A DNA stretch of 64,000 bases from Streptomyces capillispiralis (GTDB lineage: Bacteria > Actinomycetota > Actinomycetes > Streptomycetales > Streptomycetaceae): contig NZ_VIWV01000001.1 in the NCBI RefSeq assembly GCF_007829875.1, positions 7,700,001-7,764,000 of the forward strand. Direction: 5' to 3'. A program made the position numbers and the translations under genes. The notes below the pieces were generated by a model. That model saw only the letters and a program-made list of their open reading frames with translations. It had not been told where the DNA came from and did no database searches. Positions 52,827-61,179 of this stretch are shown piece by piece (position 1 is the first letter of the stretch; the number at the start of each line of letters is the position of its first letter).

Positions 52827-53638
52827 GCACCGGACGCACCGCGGGGCTCCGCGCCGACTGCACCGCCGACAGCGAGGGCCGGATCACCTTCCGCCTGCGG
52901 CCACCGTCGGCCGCCCGGCCCCGGCTGGTGCTGGCGCTGCGCCCCAAGCAGGGCCGGCCCGAGGAGAAGAGCCACACCCTCGACCTCGAACCCTGGGGCG
53001 ACGCAGGGGAGTTCCGCGCCGTGCTGGCACCGGCGCCCCGGCTCGCCGAGGGCCGCTGGGACGCCTACCTGCTGCGCGACCCCGACGCCGCACGGGAGCG
53101 GCTGCGCCCCGGCCTGCGGGACCTGCGCGCGCTCGTGGACGGCGCCGAGCGGGACCGGACGTCACCGGTCGCCGTCCGGGTGCCCTACGCCACCAAGGAC
53201 GGCTTCCTGGCCGTACGGACCTGGCTGCGCACCGCCCACGCGGAGGCCGGTCCCCTCGACGTCACCGGGACCGCGATGACGGTCCGGGCCCGCCTCCACG
53301 GTGCCGAACTGTCCGAGGGGGCCGCGGTCGTCCTGCGGCTGAGGGGCGACAAGGGCACCGTGCGCAGCTTCCCGGTCGAGCCGTCGAGCGGCCGCGCCGT
53401 CTCCCGCGCCGTCGCCTGGGCGGACCTCGCGGTCGAGGCCGCGGGCCCCCGCTTCTGGGACGCCTTCGTCCGCCCCGCCGCCGGCGCACCGCTGATCAGG
53501 ATCGGCCGCATCCTCGACGACGTGGCCGACCGCAAGCACGTGTTCGTGTACCCGCGGGTCACCGCCGAGGGGGCGGCGCTCCGGCCCTACTTCACGGTCG
53601 ACAACGACCTGGCCGTCGAGGTGGACGCCCTGCGCTGA
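52823..53638 (+). CDS. Beta-rich protein co-translated with the glycosyltransferase
   Basis: 271 residues. It has two beta-rich halves: TFRLRPPSAARPRLVLALRPKQG and AVLAPAPRLAEGRWDAYLL, then PVAVRVPYATKDGFLAVRTW and VFVYPRVTAEGAALRPYFTVDNDLAVEVD. It has no signal peptide or membrane helix. A similar domain accompanies wall-glycan transferases in Streptomyces. Overlapping the glycosyltransferase by four bases, it is probably its partner. Function not recognised. Confidence 0.75.
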   Translation: MSTGRTAGLRADCTADSEGRITFRLRPPSAARPRLVLALRPKQGRPEEKSHTLDLEPWGDAGEFRAVLAPAPRLAEGRWDAYLLRDPDAARERLRPGLRDLRALVDGAERDRTSPVAVRVPYATKDGFLAVRTWLRTAHAEAGPLDVTGTAMTVRARLHGAELSEGAAVVLRLRGDKGTVRSFPVEPSSGRAVSRAVAWADLAVEAAGPRFWDAFVRPAAGAPLIRIGRILDDVADRKHVFVYPRVTAEGAALRPYFTVDNDLAVEVDALR

Positions 53639-53659
53639 ACGGCGGCGACCCCTGCGGCC

Positions 53660-53676
53660 GCCGCGGCCCCCGCGGC
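53660..53676 (+). terminator. Hairpin after the glycosyltransferase operon
   Basis: GCCGCGG pairs with CCGCGGC across CCC, just past the stop codon. Short, with further GC pairing possible on either side. Confidence 0.4.
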
Positions 53677-53711
53677 CCGTGACGCCCGGCGGGGGTCCGT
53701 CCCGGGTCTCG

Positions 53712-53746
53712 AACGATCGTTATGATGAGCCCGTATCGTTCAAACG
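53712..53746. promoter_or_regulatory. Operator-like palindromes upstream of the DeoR/LacI regulator
   Basis: AACGATCGTT (53712-53721) is a perfect palindrome, and CGTTCAAACG lies at 53737-53746. The same 10-mer in reverse complement, CGTTTGAACG, recurs upstream of the ABC operon at 54885-54894. Shared sites flanking the regulator suggest autoregulation and control of the transporter. Confidence 0.55.
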
Positions 53747-53773
53747 AACATCCAGGCGCGGGTAGGGGGCCTC

Positions 53774-54883
53774 ATGCGGGAGCCGGTCGAGCTCAGGAGG
53801 CAGCGGATCCTGGCCGCCGTCGCGGCCCGGGGGTCGGCGCGGGTCAGTGACCTCGCCGACGAGCTCCAGGTGTCGGTGGTGACGGTGCGGCGGGACGTGG
53901 AGGAGCTGGCCCGCGAGGGCCGGCTGCGGCGCGGGCACGGCGTCGTGCGCTCCACGCTCGCCGCGCAGGACCTGCCCGTGACCCCGCCGCCCGAGGGGGA
54001 CGCGGTGGCCGTCGTCGTCCCGGAGCGGCACACCTACCTGTACGAGTCCCTGCACGGTGCCCGCTCGGTGCTCGAAGCCGCCGGCAAGCGCATCGCGCTG
54101 CACATCGCGCCGCAGGTGGCGGGCGCCGAGCGGCCGCTGGTGGAGCGGGCCCTCGCGGACGGCGCCGCGGGGCTTCTGCTGGCCCCGCGCTGGCGCACCC
54201 GGGCCGACGAGGAGGGCGACCACGGCTGGCTCGCCGCGCTGGACGTGCCCGCGGTGCTGATGGAACGGCGGCCCCCGCGGGGCAGCGCGCTGCACGCGAT
54301 GGACTCGGTCTGCTCCGACCACGCCTACGGCGCCCACCTGGCCGTGCGGCACCTGGTGGAGCTGGGGCACCGGCGGATCGTGTTCGCCACCCGCGACGAC
54401 AGCCCCACCGCCCGCACCCTGCGCTCCGCCTTCGCGCGGATCGCGGACGGGCATCCGCTGGTGGAGAAGTGGGCGTGGATGCTGAGCGCCCCGGAGGCCG
54501 GACAGGACGGGCCCTACGCGGAGCACGAGACGGCGGAGCTGTCCGCGGTGCTGCGCGAGCTGGGGGCCACGGCGGCGGTGCTGCACGGCGACGTGGACGC
54601 GCTGATGCTGGTCCAGCAGCTGGCGGACAACGGGGTGCGAGTGCCGCAGGACTGCTCGGTCGTGGCCTACGACGACGTGGTGGCCGGGCTCGGGACCACG
54701 CCGCTGACGGCCGTCGCCCCGCCCAAGGGGGAGGTCGGCCGGGCCGCGGCGGAACTGCTGCTCCAGCGGCTGGACGCGCCGCGCGGCGGTGGGGGAGCCG
54801 TGCGGCGGGTCGAACTGCTGCCCGCGCTGAGCGTGCGCGGGTCCACCCGGCGGTGGGACGACGACGCGGACCGACCGAAGTGA
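53774..54883 (+). CDS. DeoR-type HTH fused to a LacI-type ligand-binding domain
   Basis: 369 residues. The N-terminal winged HTH is DeoR-like (LRRQRILAAVAARGSARVSDLADELQVSVVTVRRDVEELA, 8-47). Residues 75-360 are a periplasmic-binding-protein-like LacI/GalR effector domain, for example GAAGLLLAPRWRT, VPAVLMERRPP, SDHAYGAHLAVRHLVELGHRRIVFA and CSVVAYDDVVAGLGTTPLTAVAPPKGEVGRAAAELLLQRL. Its effector is probably a sugar. It precedes the sugar ABC operon by 118 bases on the same strand, with shared operator-like sites, and is its likely repressor. The start was taken at the ATG after AGGGGGCCTC. Confidence 0.9.
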   Translation: MREPVELRRQRILAAVAARGSARVSDLADELQVSVVTVRRDVEELAREGRLRRGHGVVRSTLAAQDLPVTPPPEGDAVAVVVPERHTYLYESLHGARSVLEAAGKRIALHIAPQVAGAERPLVERALADGAAGLLLAPRWRTRADEEGDHGWLAALDVPAVLMERRPPRGSALHAMDSVCSDHAYGAHLAVRHLVELGHRRIVFATRDDSPTARTLRSAFARIADGHPLVEKWAWMLSAPEAGQDGPYAEHETAELSAVLRELGATAAVLHGDVDALMLVQQLADNGVRVPQDCSVVAYDDVVAGLGTTPLTAVAPPKGEVGRAAAELLLQRLDAPRGGGGAVRRVELLPALSVRGSTRRWDDDADRPK

Positions 54884-54884
54884 G

Positions 54885-54925
54885 CGTTTGAACGTTTTAT
54901 TTTCTTCTGATCGGTCTCTTGACCG
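54885..54925 (+). promoter_or_regulatory. Promoter/operator region of the sugar ABC operon
   Basis: CGTTTGAACG at 54885-54894 begins one base past the regulator stop. An AT-rich tract and CGGTC-TCTT-GACCG (54912-54925) follow; the latter overlaps a TTGACC -35 element (54919-54924). GAGTAT at 54943-54948, 18 bases on, is a plausible -10. Confidence 0.5.
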
Positions 54926-55001
54926 TTTACGGCTCCGGCGATGAGTATTCCCGTGTCCCGAACAGCCGTGTCCCCGACACGCAGGAGCCGCGGGAGGCGC
55001 C

Positions 55002-56342
55002 ATGCCCGGTCGACACCCCCGTCGATCCGTGCTCGCCGCGATGGCCGCCGCGCCGCTGACAGGAGCCCTGGGCGCCTGCAGCGGGGGCGCGGACACCCCA
55101 TCACGCAGCACGACACGAGCCAGCAAGGCCACACGCATCACCTTCTGGTCCGCCCTGCGCGGCAGCCAGGAGGTGGTCGACGCCTTCAACCGCACGCACG
55201 ACCGCATCCAGGTCGACTTCCAGCAGATCCCCTCCGGCGGCCAGGGCGGCTACGCCAAACTCAGCAACGCCGCCCGGGCCGGCAATGCCCCCGACGTCGC
55301 CACGATCGAGTACCCGCAGGTGCCCGGCTTCGCCATCGACGGCGTCGCCCTCGACATCACGGACCTCATCAGCGACTCCCTGAGGGCCGGACTGCTGCCC
55401 CAGGCCTTCGGCCTGACCACCTTCCAGGGCCGCACCTTCAGCGTCCCCCTCGACGTCGAGCCCATGGTCATGCACTACCGCACCGACCTCTTCCAGCGGT
55501 ACGGGCTCGACGTACCGCGCACCTGGGAGGAGTTCGCCGCCCTTGCCGCCACCGTGCGCCGCACGGCACCCGACCGGCGGCTCGTGCTGTTCCCCACCGA
55601 CGGGGCCACCCAGTTCGCCGCCTACTCCTGGCAGGCGGGCGCCCAGTGGTTCGACACCCGCGACGGCGCCTGGAACGTCTCCCTCGCCGACGCGCCGACC
55701 CGGCGCGTGGCGGCGTACTGGCAGGACCTCATCGACCGCGACGACGTCTTCATCAACGCCGTCGAGAGCAGGCACTCCGACGCGCAGATCGGCGGGGGAC
55801 TGGTCCTCACCCGGCTCAGCGGCGCCTGGGACGCGGGCGCCCAGATGAACGCCCGCCCCGGACAGCGGAACCAGTGGCGCATCGCCCCGCTGCCGCAGTG
55901 GGACACCGGCCGGCCCGCCGTCGGCACCCACGGCGGCTCCACGTTCGCCGTCACCAAGGACAGCCGTCACCCCGAGGCCGCGATGGAGTTCATCGCCTGG
56001 CAGGTCTCCCACCCCGACGCCCTGCGCGCCCGCCTCTCCAGCGGCACCAGCAGCCAGTACCCGGCGGCCTCCGCACTCGTCGCCGTCGGCCGGGACGCCT
56101 TCGACCGGTCGTACTACGGCGGCCAGGACATCTACACCCTGTTCCGGCAGGAGGCGGAGAAGATCCGCGACGGCTGGGTCTGGGGACCGAGGATGACCGC
56201 CACCGGCAAGGTCATGCAGGACTCCTTCGCCCGCGTCGGCGCCGGCCGCGGCTCGCTCGTCGAGTCGATGCGCGCCGCCCAGGACGGCACCATGCCCGAC
56301 CTCAAGGCCCTCGGCCTGTCGACCACCCGGCACACCACCTGA
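55002..56342 (+). CDS. Sugar ABC transporter substrate-binding lipoprotein
   Basis: 446 residues. A Tat-like type II signal (RRSVLAAMAAAPLTGALGAC, Cys26 as lipid site) anchors it outside the membrane. The mature protein is a family 1 sugar-binding protein: ITFWSALRGSQEVVDAFNRTH, VDFQQIPSGGQGGYAKLSNAARAGNAPDV, VPLDVEPMVMHYRTDLFQRYG, and THGGSTFAVTKDSRHPEAAMEFIAW. It is the first gene of the operon with two permeases and no ATPase, so the shared ATPase MsiK-type protein probably drives uptake. Substrate probably an oligosaccharide or glycoside. Confidence 0.93.
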   Translation: MPGRHPRRSVLAAMAAAPLTGALGACSGGADTPSRSTTRASKATRITFWSALRGSQEVVDAFNRTHDRIQVDFQQIPSGGQGGYAKLSNAARAGNAPDVATIEYPQVPGFAIDGVALDITDLISDSLRAGLLPQAFGLTTFQGRTFSVPLDVEPMVMHYRTDLFQRYGLDVPRTWEEFAALAATVRRTAPDRRLVLFPTDGATQFAAYSWQAGAQWFDTRDGAWNVSLADAPTRRVAAYWQDLIDRDDVFINAVESRHSDAQIGGGLVLTRLSGAWDAGAQMNARPGQRNQWRIAPLPQWDTGRPAVGTHGGSTFAVTKDSRHPEAAMEFIAWQVSHPDALRARLSSGTSSQYPAASALVAVGRDAFDRSYYGGQDIYTLFRQEAEKIRDGWVWGPRMTATGKVMQDSFARVGAGRGSLVESMRAAQDGTMPDLKALGLSTTRHTT

Positions 56343-56371
56343 GCCGCCCGAAAGGCAGGTGACACCCCCGC

Positions 56372-57346
56372 ATGACCGTGACCACCGAGCAGCCCGTGCA
56401 GGCCCGCGCACCGCGCGCCGCCGTCCCCGCCGACCGCGCCCGCAGGACCGCCCGGCGCCGCCGACTGGGCGCCTGCGGTGTGCTGATGGCGCCCTTCTTC
56501 CTCCTGCTGACCACCGTCTTCCTGATCCCCGTCGGCACGGCCACGTACCTCAGCTTCTTCAGCGACGACCAGCCCGGCCTCGGCTTCGGCCCCGAACGCA
56601 CCGTCTTCGTCGGACTGCGCAGCTACGCCGCCGTGCTGACCGACCCCACCTTCCTCGGCGGACTCGGCACCGTCGCCCTGTACTGCCTGATCTACATCCC
56701 GCTCATGGTCGCCGGCGCGCTCGTCCTCGCCCTGCTGCTGGACTCCGGAGTCGTCCGGCTGCGCGCCTGGGCCCAGCTCGGGCTGTTCCTGCCGCACGCG
56801 GTGCCCGGCATCATCGCCGCCCTCATCTGGCTGTACCTCTACACCCCCGGCATCAGCCCCGTCATCGACCTGTTCGCCCGCGCCGACATCACCCTCGACT
56901 TCCTGGGCGTCCACACCGTCCTGCCGTCCATCGTCAACATCGCCCTGTGGAGCAACCTCGGCTACAACATGGTGGTCTTCTACGCCGCCCTCCAGGCCGT
57001 GCCCCGCGAGGTGATCGAGGCCGCCGTCGTCGACGGCGCCGGACCGGTGCGCACCGCCCTGCGGGTCAAGACCCCGCTGGTGCGGGCCTCGATCGTGATG
57101 GTCGCGATGTTCACCCTGATCTGGGCGCTGCAACTGTTCACCGAGCCGATGCTGCTCAGCCAGTCCTCACCGATGATCAACTCCCGATTCTCGCCCAGCA
57201 TGTACATCTACGACGCGGCCTTCACCCGCAACAACTACAGCCTGGCCGCGGCCGCCTCGGTCGTCCTGCTGTTGTTCACCATCGCCCTGTCCTACGGCGT
57301 CACCCGCTTCACCAGCCGCAACGCCGCCGCCGAGGAGGCCCGATGA
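56372..57346 (+). CDS. Sugar ABC transporter permease (MalF/UgpA type)
   Basis: 324 residues with six membrane helices after a basic N-terminus (RRTARRRRLGACGVLMAPFFLLL). The EAA loop that meets the ATPase is VPREVIEAAVVDGAGPVRTALRVKTPLV. The start ATG is 29 bases after the binding-protein gene, with GAAAGGCAGGTGA upstream. Its stop overlaps the second permease by four bases. The pair forms the membrane channel. Confidence 0.93.
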   Translation: MTVTTEQPVQARAPRAAVPADRARRTARRRRLGACGVLMAPFFLLLTTVFLIPVGTATYLSFFSDDQPGLGFGPERTVFVGLRSYAAVLTDPTFLGGLGTVALYCLIYIPLMVAGALVLALLLDSGVVRLRAWAQLGLFLPHAVPGIIAALIWLYLYTPGISPVIDLFARADITLDFLGVHTVLPSIVNIALWSNLGYNMVVFYAALQAVPREVIEAAVVDGAGPVRTALRVKTPLVRASIVMVAMFTLIWALQLFTEPMLLSQSSPMINSRFSPSMYIYDAAFTRNNYSLAAAASVVLLLFTIALSYGVTRFTSRNAAAEEAR

Positions 57347-58206
57347 GCGCCACCGACAGCACCCTGCCACGTCCCCGGACGCTGGGCCGAGCCACCGTCA
57401 ACGCCGTCGTCGCGATCTCCGTCCTCTACACGCTGCTGCCCGTGCTCTGGCTGGTCCTCGCCGCCGCCAAGAACCGGGACGCGCTGTTCGGCAGCGACCT
57501 GCTGTCCCTGGACGGCTTCTCCTTCCTCACCAACCTCGGCGACCTGTTCGCCATGGACGGCGGCCAGTACGGACGCTGGTACGCCAACAGCCTGCTGTAC
57601 GCCGTGCTCGGCGCCGCCGTCGGCTCGCTGGTGAGCGTCGCCTGCGGCTACGCCTTCGACAAGTACCGCTTCCGCCACAAGGAGAAGCTGTTCGGGCTGG
57701 TCCTCGCCGCCGTCATGGTGCCGCAGACCGTCCTCGCCCTGCCGCTGTACCTGATGGCCTCCGAGGCCGGGGTCGTCAACACCTTCTGGGCCGTGTTCGT
57801 CCCCGTCCTGTTCAACCCCTTCGGCGTCTACCTCGGCCGCGTCTTCAGCCAGGGCTACGTACCCGACGAGGTGCTGGAGGCCGCGCGCATCGACGGCGCC
57901 GGCGAACTGGCCGCCTACGTCCGGGTGGCGCTGCGGATGCTCGGCCCCGGCCTGGTCACCGTCTTCCTGTTCCAGCTCACCGCCATCTGGAACAACTTCT
58001 TCCTGCCCATGGTGATGCTGTCCGACCAGGACCTCTACCCGGTCAGCCTCGGCTTGTACACGTGGAACAGCTCCGCGTCCGTCTCGCCGGAGTACTACCC
58101 CGTGGTCATCATGGGATCACTGCTCGCCGTCCTCCCCCTCATCCTCGCCTTCGCCCTGCTCCAGCGCTTCTGGCGGAGCGGTCTGACCGCCGGCGCCGTG
58201 AAGTGA
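57343..58206 (+). CDS. Sugar ABC transporter permease (MalG/UgpE type)
   Basis: 287 residues, six membrane helices. The EAA loop is VLEAARIDGAGELAAYVRVALRMLGPGL. The periplasmic loops and the C-terminal RFWRSGLTAGAVK (the common end of MalG-type permeases, R-G-L-T-x-G-A-V-K) are normal. Start ATGA overlaps the upstream permease stop. It pairs with that protein. Confidence 0.93.
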   Translation: MSATDSTLPRPRTLGRATVNAVVAISVLYTLLPVLWLVLAAAKNRDALFGSDLLSLDGFSFLTNLGDLFAMDGGQYGRWYANSLLYAVLGAAVGSLVSVACGYAFDKYRFRHKEKLFGLVLAAVMVPQTVLALPLYLMASEAGVVNTFWAVFVPVLFNPFGVYLGRVFSQGYVPDEVLEAARIDGAGELAAYVRVALRMLGPGLVTVFLFQLTAIWNNFFLPMVMLSDQDLYPVSLGLYTWNSSASVSPEYYPVVIMGSLLAVLPLILAFALLQRFWRSGLTAGAVK

Positions 58207-58237
58207 CCCCGTCCGCACAAGGAGTTCCCCCACCACC

Positions 58238-59269
58238 ATGACCGAGCCCACGCCCGGCCCCGGCTCCCGCCCCCGCGCCGCACTGGCCATGTCCCCGGAC
58301 GTCGCCTCGGCCGTCCTCGACCCCGAGTCGCTCGCGGCACTGGCCGCCCTGTGCGACCTGGCGCCCCTCCCGGTGCTCGACGACCTGACCACGCCCCGCG
58401 CCCGCGCCGTGCTCGCCGACGTCGACCTGCTGGTCACCGGCTGGGGCTGCCCGCCCCTGGACGAGGACGTGCTGCGGTCGGCCCCGCGGCTGCGGGCCGT
58501 CGTGCACACCGCGGGCAGCGTACGCGGCCACGTCACCGACGCCTGCTGGGACCGCGGCGTCGAGGTCTCCTCCGCCGCCGCGGCCAACGCCCTGCCCGTC
58601 GCCGAGTACACCCTCGCCATGATCCTGCTCACCGGCAAGCGGGCCCTGGAGTCCGCACGCGACTACCGCGCCGCCCGCACCCGGCCGGACTGGCTGCGCA
58701 CCCCCCGCTCGGTCGGCAACCACCGCCGCACCGTCGGCATCCTGTCGGCCTCCCTCATCGGCCGCCGCGTCATCGACCTGCTGCGCCCCCACGACGTCGA
58801 CGTGCTGCTGCACGACCCGTACGTCGACGACACGGAGGCGAAGGAACTCGGCGTGGAGCTCGTCGGACTGGCCGAGCTCTTCCGGCGCGGGGACACCGTG
58901 AGCGTGCACACCCCGCTGCTGCCCGGGACCCGCGGACTCGTCGGCCGCACGCTGATCGACTCCATGCGCCCCGACGCCGTACTGATCAACACGGCACGCG
59001 GCGCGGTCGTCGACCAGGACGCGCTCACCGACGCCGCGCTGGCCGGCCGCATCCGCGCCGTGCTCGACGTGACCGACCCCGAAGTCCTGCCGCCCGACCA
59101 CCCGTTGTGGAGCTGCGACAACGTTCTCCTCACCCCTCACCTGGCCGGATCCCAGGGCAACGAGTGGCGCAGGCTGGCCGATCTCGCCGTCGCCGAGACC
59201 GGGCGCTGGGCCTCCGGCGAGGGCTTCCTCCACCCCGTACGACGCGAAAGGCTGGCCTTCCTGGCATGA
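58238..59269 (+). CDS. D-isomer-specific 2-hydroxyacid dehydrogenase
   Basis: 343 residues. Catalytic residues are all visible: Arg in INTARGAVVDQDAL, Glu in LDVTDPEVLPPDHPLW and His in LLTPHLAGSQGNEW. The NAD loop reads VGILSASLIGRRVIDLL, where the usual GxGxxG glycines are partly replaced by serine; such GxS variants exist among actinobacterial members, but it could alter cofactor binding. The ATG follows AAGGAGTTCCCCCACCACC. It lies in the sugar operon, overlapping the DUF2264 gene, so it probably works on a 2-keto acid or aldonate from the imported sugar. Confidence 0.88.
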   Translation: MTEPTPGPGSRPRAALAMSPDVASAVLDPESLAALAALCDLAPLPVLDDLTTPRARAVLADVDLLVTGWGCPPLDEDVLRSAPRLRAVVHTAGSVRGHVTDACWDRGVEVSSAAAANALPVAEYTLAMILLTGKRALESARDYRAARTRPDWLRTPRSVGNHRRTVGILSASLIGRRVIDLLRPHDVDVLLHDPYVDDTEAKELGVELVGLAELFRRGDTVSVHTPLLPGTRGLVGRTLIDSMRPDAVLINTARGAVVDQDALTDAALAGRIRAVLDVTDPEVLPPDHPLWSCDNVLLTPHLAGSQGNEWRRLADLAVAETGRWASGEGFLHPVRRERLAFLA

Positions 59270-61164
59270 GCATCCCGTTCGAACTGCCCGCCGACGACCA
59301 CGACCTGAGCCCGTCCACCGGCTACACCCGGGCCCACTGGGAGGCCGTCGCCGACGGACTCCTCACGGCCGCCTGGCGCTGGAGCACCCCCGGCTGCGCC
59401 CTGCTCGACCTGCCGGGCCGCCCCTCCCGCTCGGGCGTGCGCTCCGACGGACTCGAAGGCTACGCCCGCACGTTCCTCGCCGCCGCCTTCCGGATCGCCG
59501 GCGCGGACGGCGACGACCCGCACGGCATGCTGGAGCGGTACGCGAGCGGACTGGCCGCCGGCACCCGCACCCCCGGCCGCGACGACACCGAGTCCTGGCC
59601 ACTGATCCTCGACCACGACGTACAGGGCCAGCCCATGGTCGAGTCGGCGTCCGTCGCCCTCGGCCTGCGGCTGACCGCCCCCTGGCTGTGGAAGCACCTC
59701 GACGCCGGTGTGCGGGACCGCGCGGAGGAGTGGCTGCGGGGCGCGCTGCGCCACACCCCCGCACCCAACAACTGGTACCTCTTCCCCTACACGGTCGCCG
59801 GGTTCCTGGAGTCCGTCGGCCGCGGCGACGCCGAGACGGCGGCGGCCCGGCAGCGGGCACTGGACCTGCTGGAGAGCTGGTACCGCGGCGACGGCTGGTA
59901 CGCCGACGGCGACGGGCGCGCCTTCGACCACTACAACGGCTGGGCCCTGCACCTGTACCCGGTGCTCGACGCCCACCTCGCGGGCGACGGGGAGGCGCTG
60001 GCGCACCACGGCGCACGGCTGCGCGCCCATCTGGAGGGCTACTCCCTGATGTTCGGCGCGGACGGCGCGCCACTGCACTTCGGCCGCTCGCTGACCTACC
60101 GCTTCGCCGCCTCGGCGGCCGTCGGCCTGGGCGCGCTCACCGGCCACACCCCGCTCACCGCCGGCGCCTCGCGCCGCGTCGCCAGCGGCAGCCTGCGCCA
60201 CTTCCTGGACCGGGGCGCGCTCGACGCCGACGGACTGCTCTCCCTGGGCTGGTACGGCCCGCACGAGGCGAGTCTGCAGAGCTACTCGGGCCCGGCGTCG
60301 CCGTACTGGGCGTCCAAGGCCTTCGTCGCCCTGCTCGCCCCCGCCGGCCACCCCCTGTGGACCGCCCCCGAGGAGCCGGCACCGGTGGAGGAGGACGACC
60401 AGGTGCGGGCGCTGCCCGCGCTGGGACTGCTCGTCCAGTCCACCCGCGCGGACGGGATCGTACGGCTGCACAACCACGGCAGCGACCACGTGCGCCCGCA
60501 CGAGGGCGAGACGGCGGCCGGGGACGACCCGCACTACGGACGCCAGGCGTACTCGACGCGCACCGGCCCCACGGCCTCCGGCAACGTCCCGGACAACCAC
60601 CTGTCGGTGGTGACCGGCGGCCGGCCCAGCCTGCGCCGCCGCGTCCACCCCCTGGGCGCGGGCCACGGGGACGGCTGGGGCTGGGCGGCCTCCTGGCACC
60701 GTCCCGTCTTCGCCGACGGCCCGCCGATGGTGCCGGGACTGCGGGTGGAGAGCGTCACCGTGGCGCACGGCCGGTACGAGCTGCGGGCGCACCGGGTCGT
60801 GGGGGCACCGGCGGGATCCCGTCTCACCCTCACCGGCTGGGCCACCGGCCCCGAGGAGCCCCTGACCTCCGCCCTGTACGGCCTGCACGGCTGGGACGAC
60901 CCCGCCCCGGACCTCGTCCGCGCCCCGCAGGGCACCGCCTGGACCCGGTGGGCGCGGCTGCCGCGCCTCACCGGCGGGTGCGCGGGCACCTCCGTGCACC
61001 TCGCCCTGGCGTCCCTCACCGCGGAATCCGACGCCGCGCCCCTGCCGGACGTCGTCGAGGAGGTGCGGGTGGACGGCGCCACGATCGAGGTCACCTGGGC
61101 CGACGGCACCACCCGCACCCGGATCGCCTTCGACCCGGTGGAGGTGCGCCACACGCGGCGGTGA
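59266..61164 (+). CDS. DUF2264-domain protein, probable glycan-processing enzyme
   Basis: 632 residues, soluble. The N-terminal two thirds are an alpha/alpha barrel-like region: TRAHWEAVADGLLTAAWRW, DGLEGYARTFLAAAFRIAG, NNWYLFPYTVAGFLESVG, HYNGWALHLYPVLDAHL and FGRSLTYRFAASAAVGLGALTG. The last third is beta-rich (about 430-630). DUF2264 proteins sit in plant-glycan utilisation loci and are thought to act on oligosaccharides such as unsaturated uronides. No signal peptide, so it acts on imported sugar. It overlaps the dehydrogenase gene by four bases and ends the operon. Confidence 0.88.
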   Translation: MSIPFELPADDHDLSPSTGYTRAHWEAVADGLLTAAWRWSTPGCALLDLPGRPSRSGVRSDGLEGYARTFLAAAFRIAGADGDDPHGMLERYASGLAAGTRTPGRDDTESWPLILDHDVQGQPMVESASVALGLRLTAPWLWKHLDAGVRDRAEEWLRGALRHTPAPNNWYLFPYTVAGFLESVGRGDAETAAARQRALDLLESWYRGDGWYADGDGRAFDHYNGWALHLYPVLDAHLAGDGEALAHHGARLRAHLEGYSLMFGADGAPLHFGRSLTYRFAASAAVGLGALTGHTPLTAGASRRVASGSLRHFLDRGALDADGLLSLGWYGPHEASLQSYSGPASPYWASKAFVALLAPAGHPLWTAPEEPAPVEEDDQVRALPALGLLVQSTRADGIVRLHNHGSDHVRPHEGETAAGDDPHYGRQAYSTRTGPTASGNVPDNHLSVVTGGRPSLRRRVHPLGAGHGDGWGWAASWHRPVFADGPPMVPGLRVESVTVAHGRYELRAHRVVGAPAGSRLTLTGWATGPEEPLTSALYGLHGWDDPAPDLVRAPQGTAWTRWARLPRLTGGCAGTSVHLALASLTAESDAAPLPDVVEEVRVDGATIEVTWADGTTRTRIAFDPVEVRHTRR

Positions 61165-61179
61165 GCGGGTGAGGCGGCG

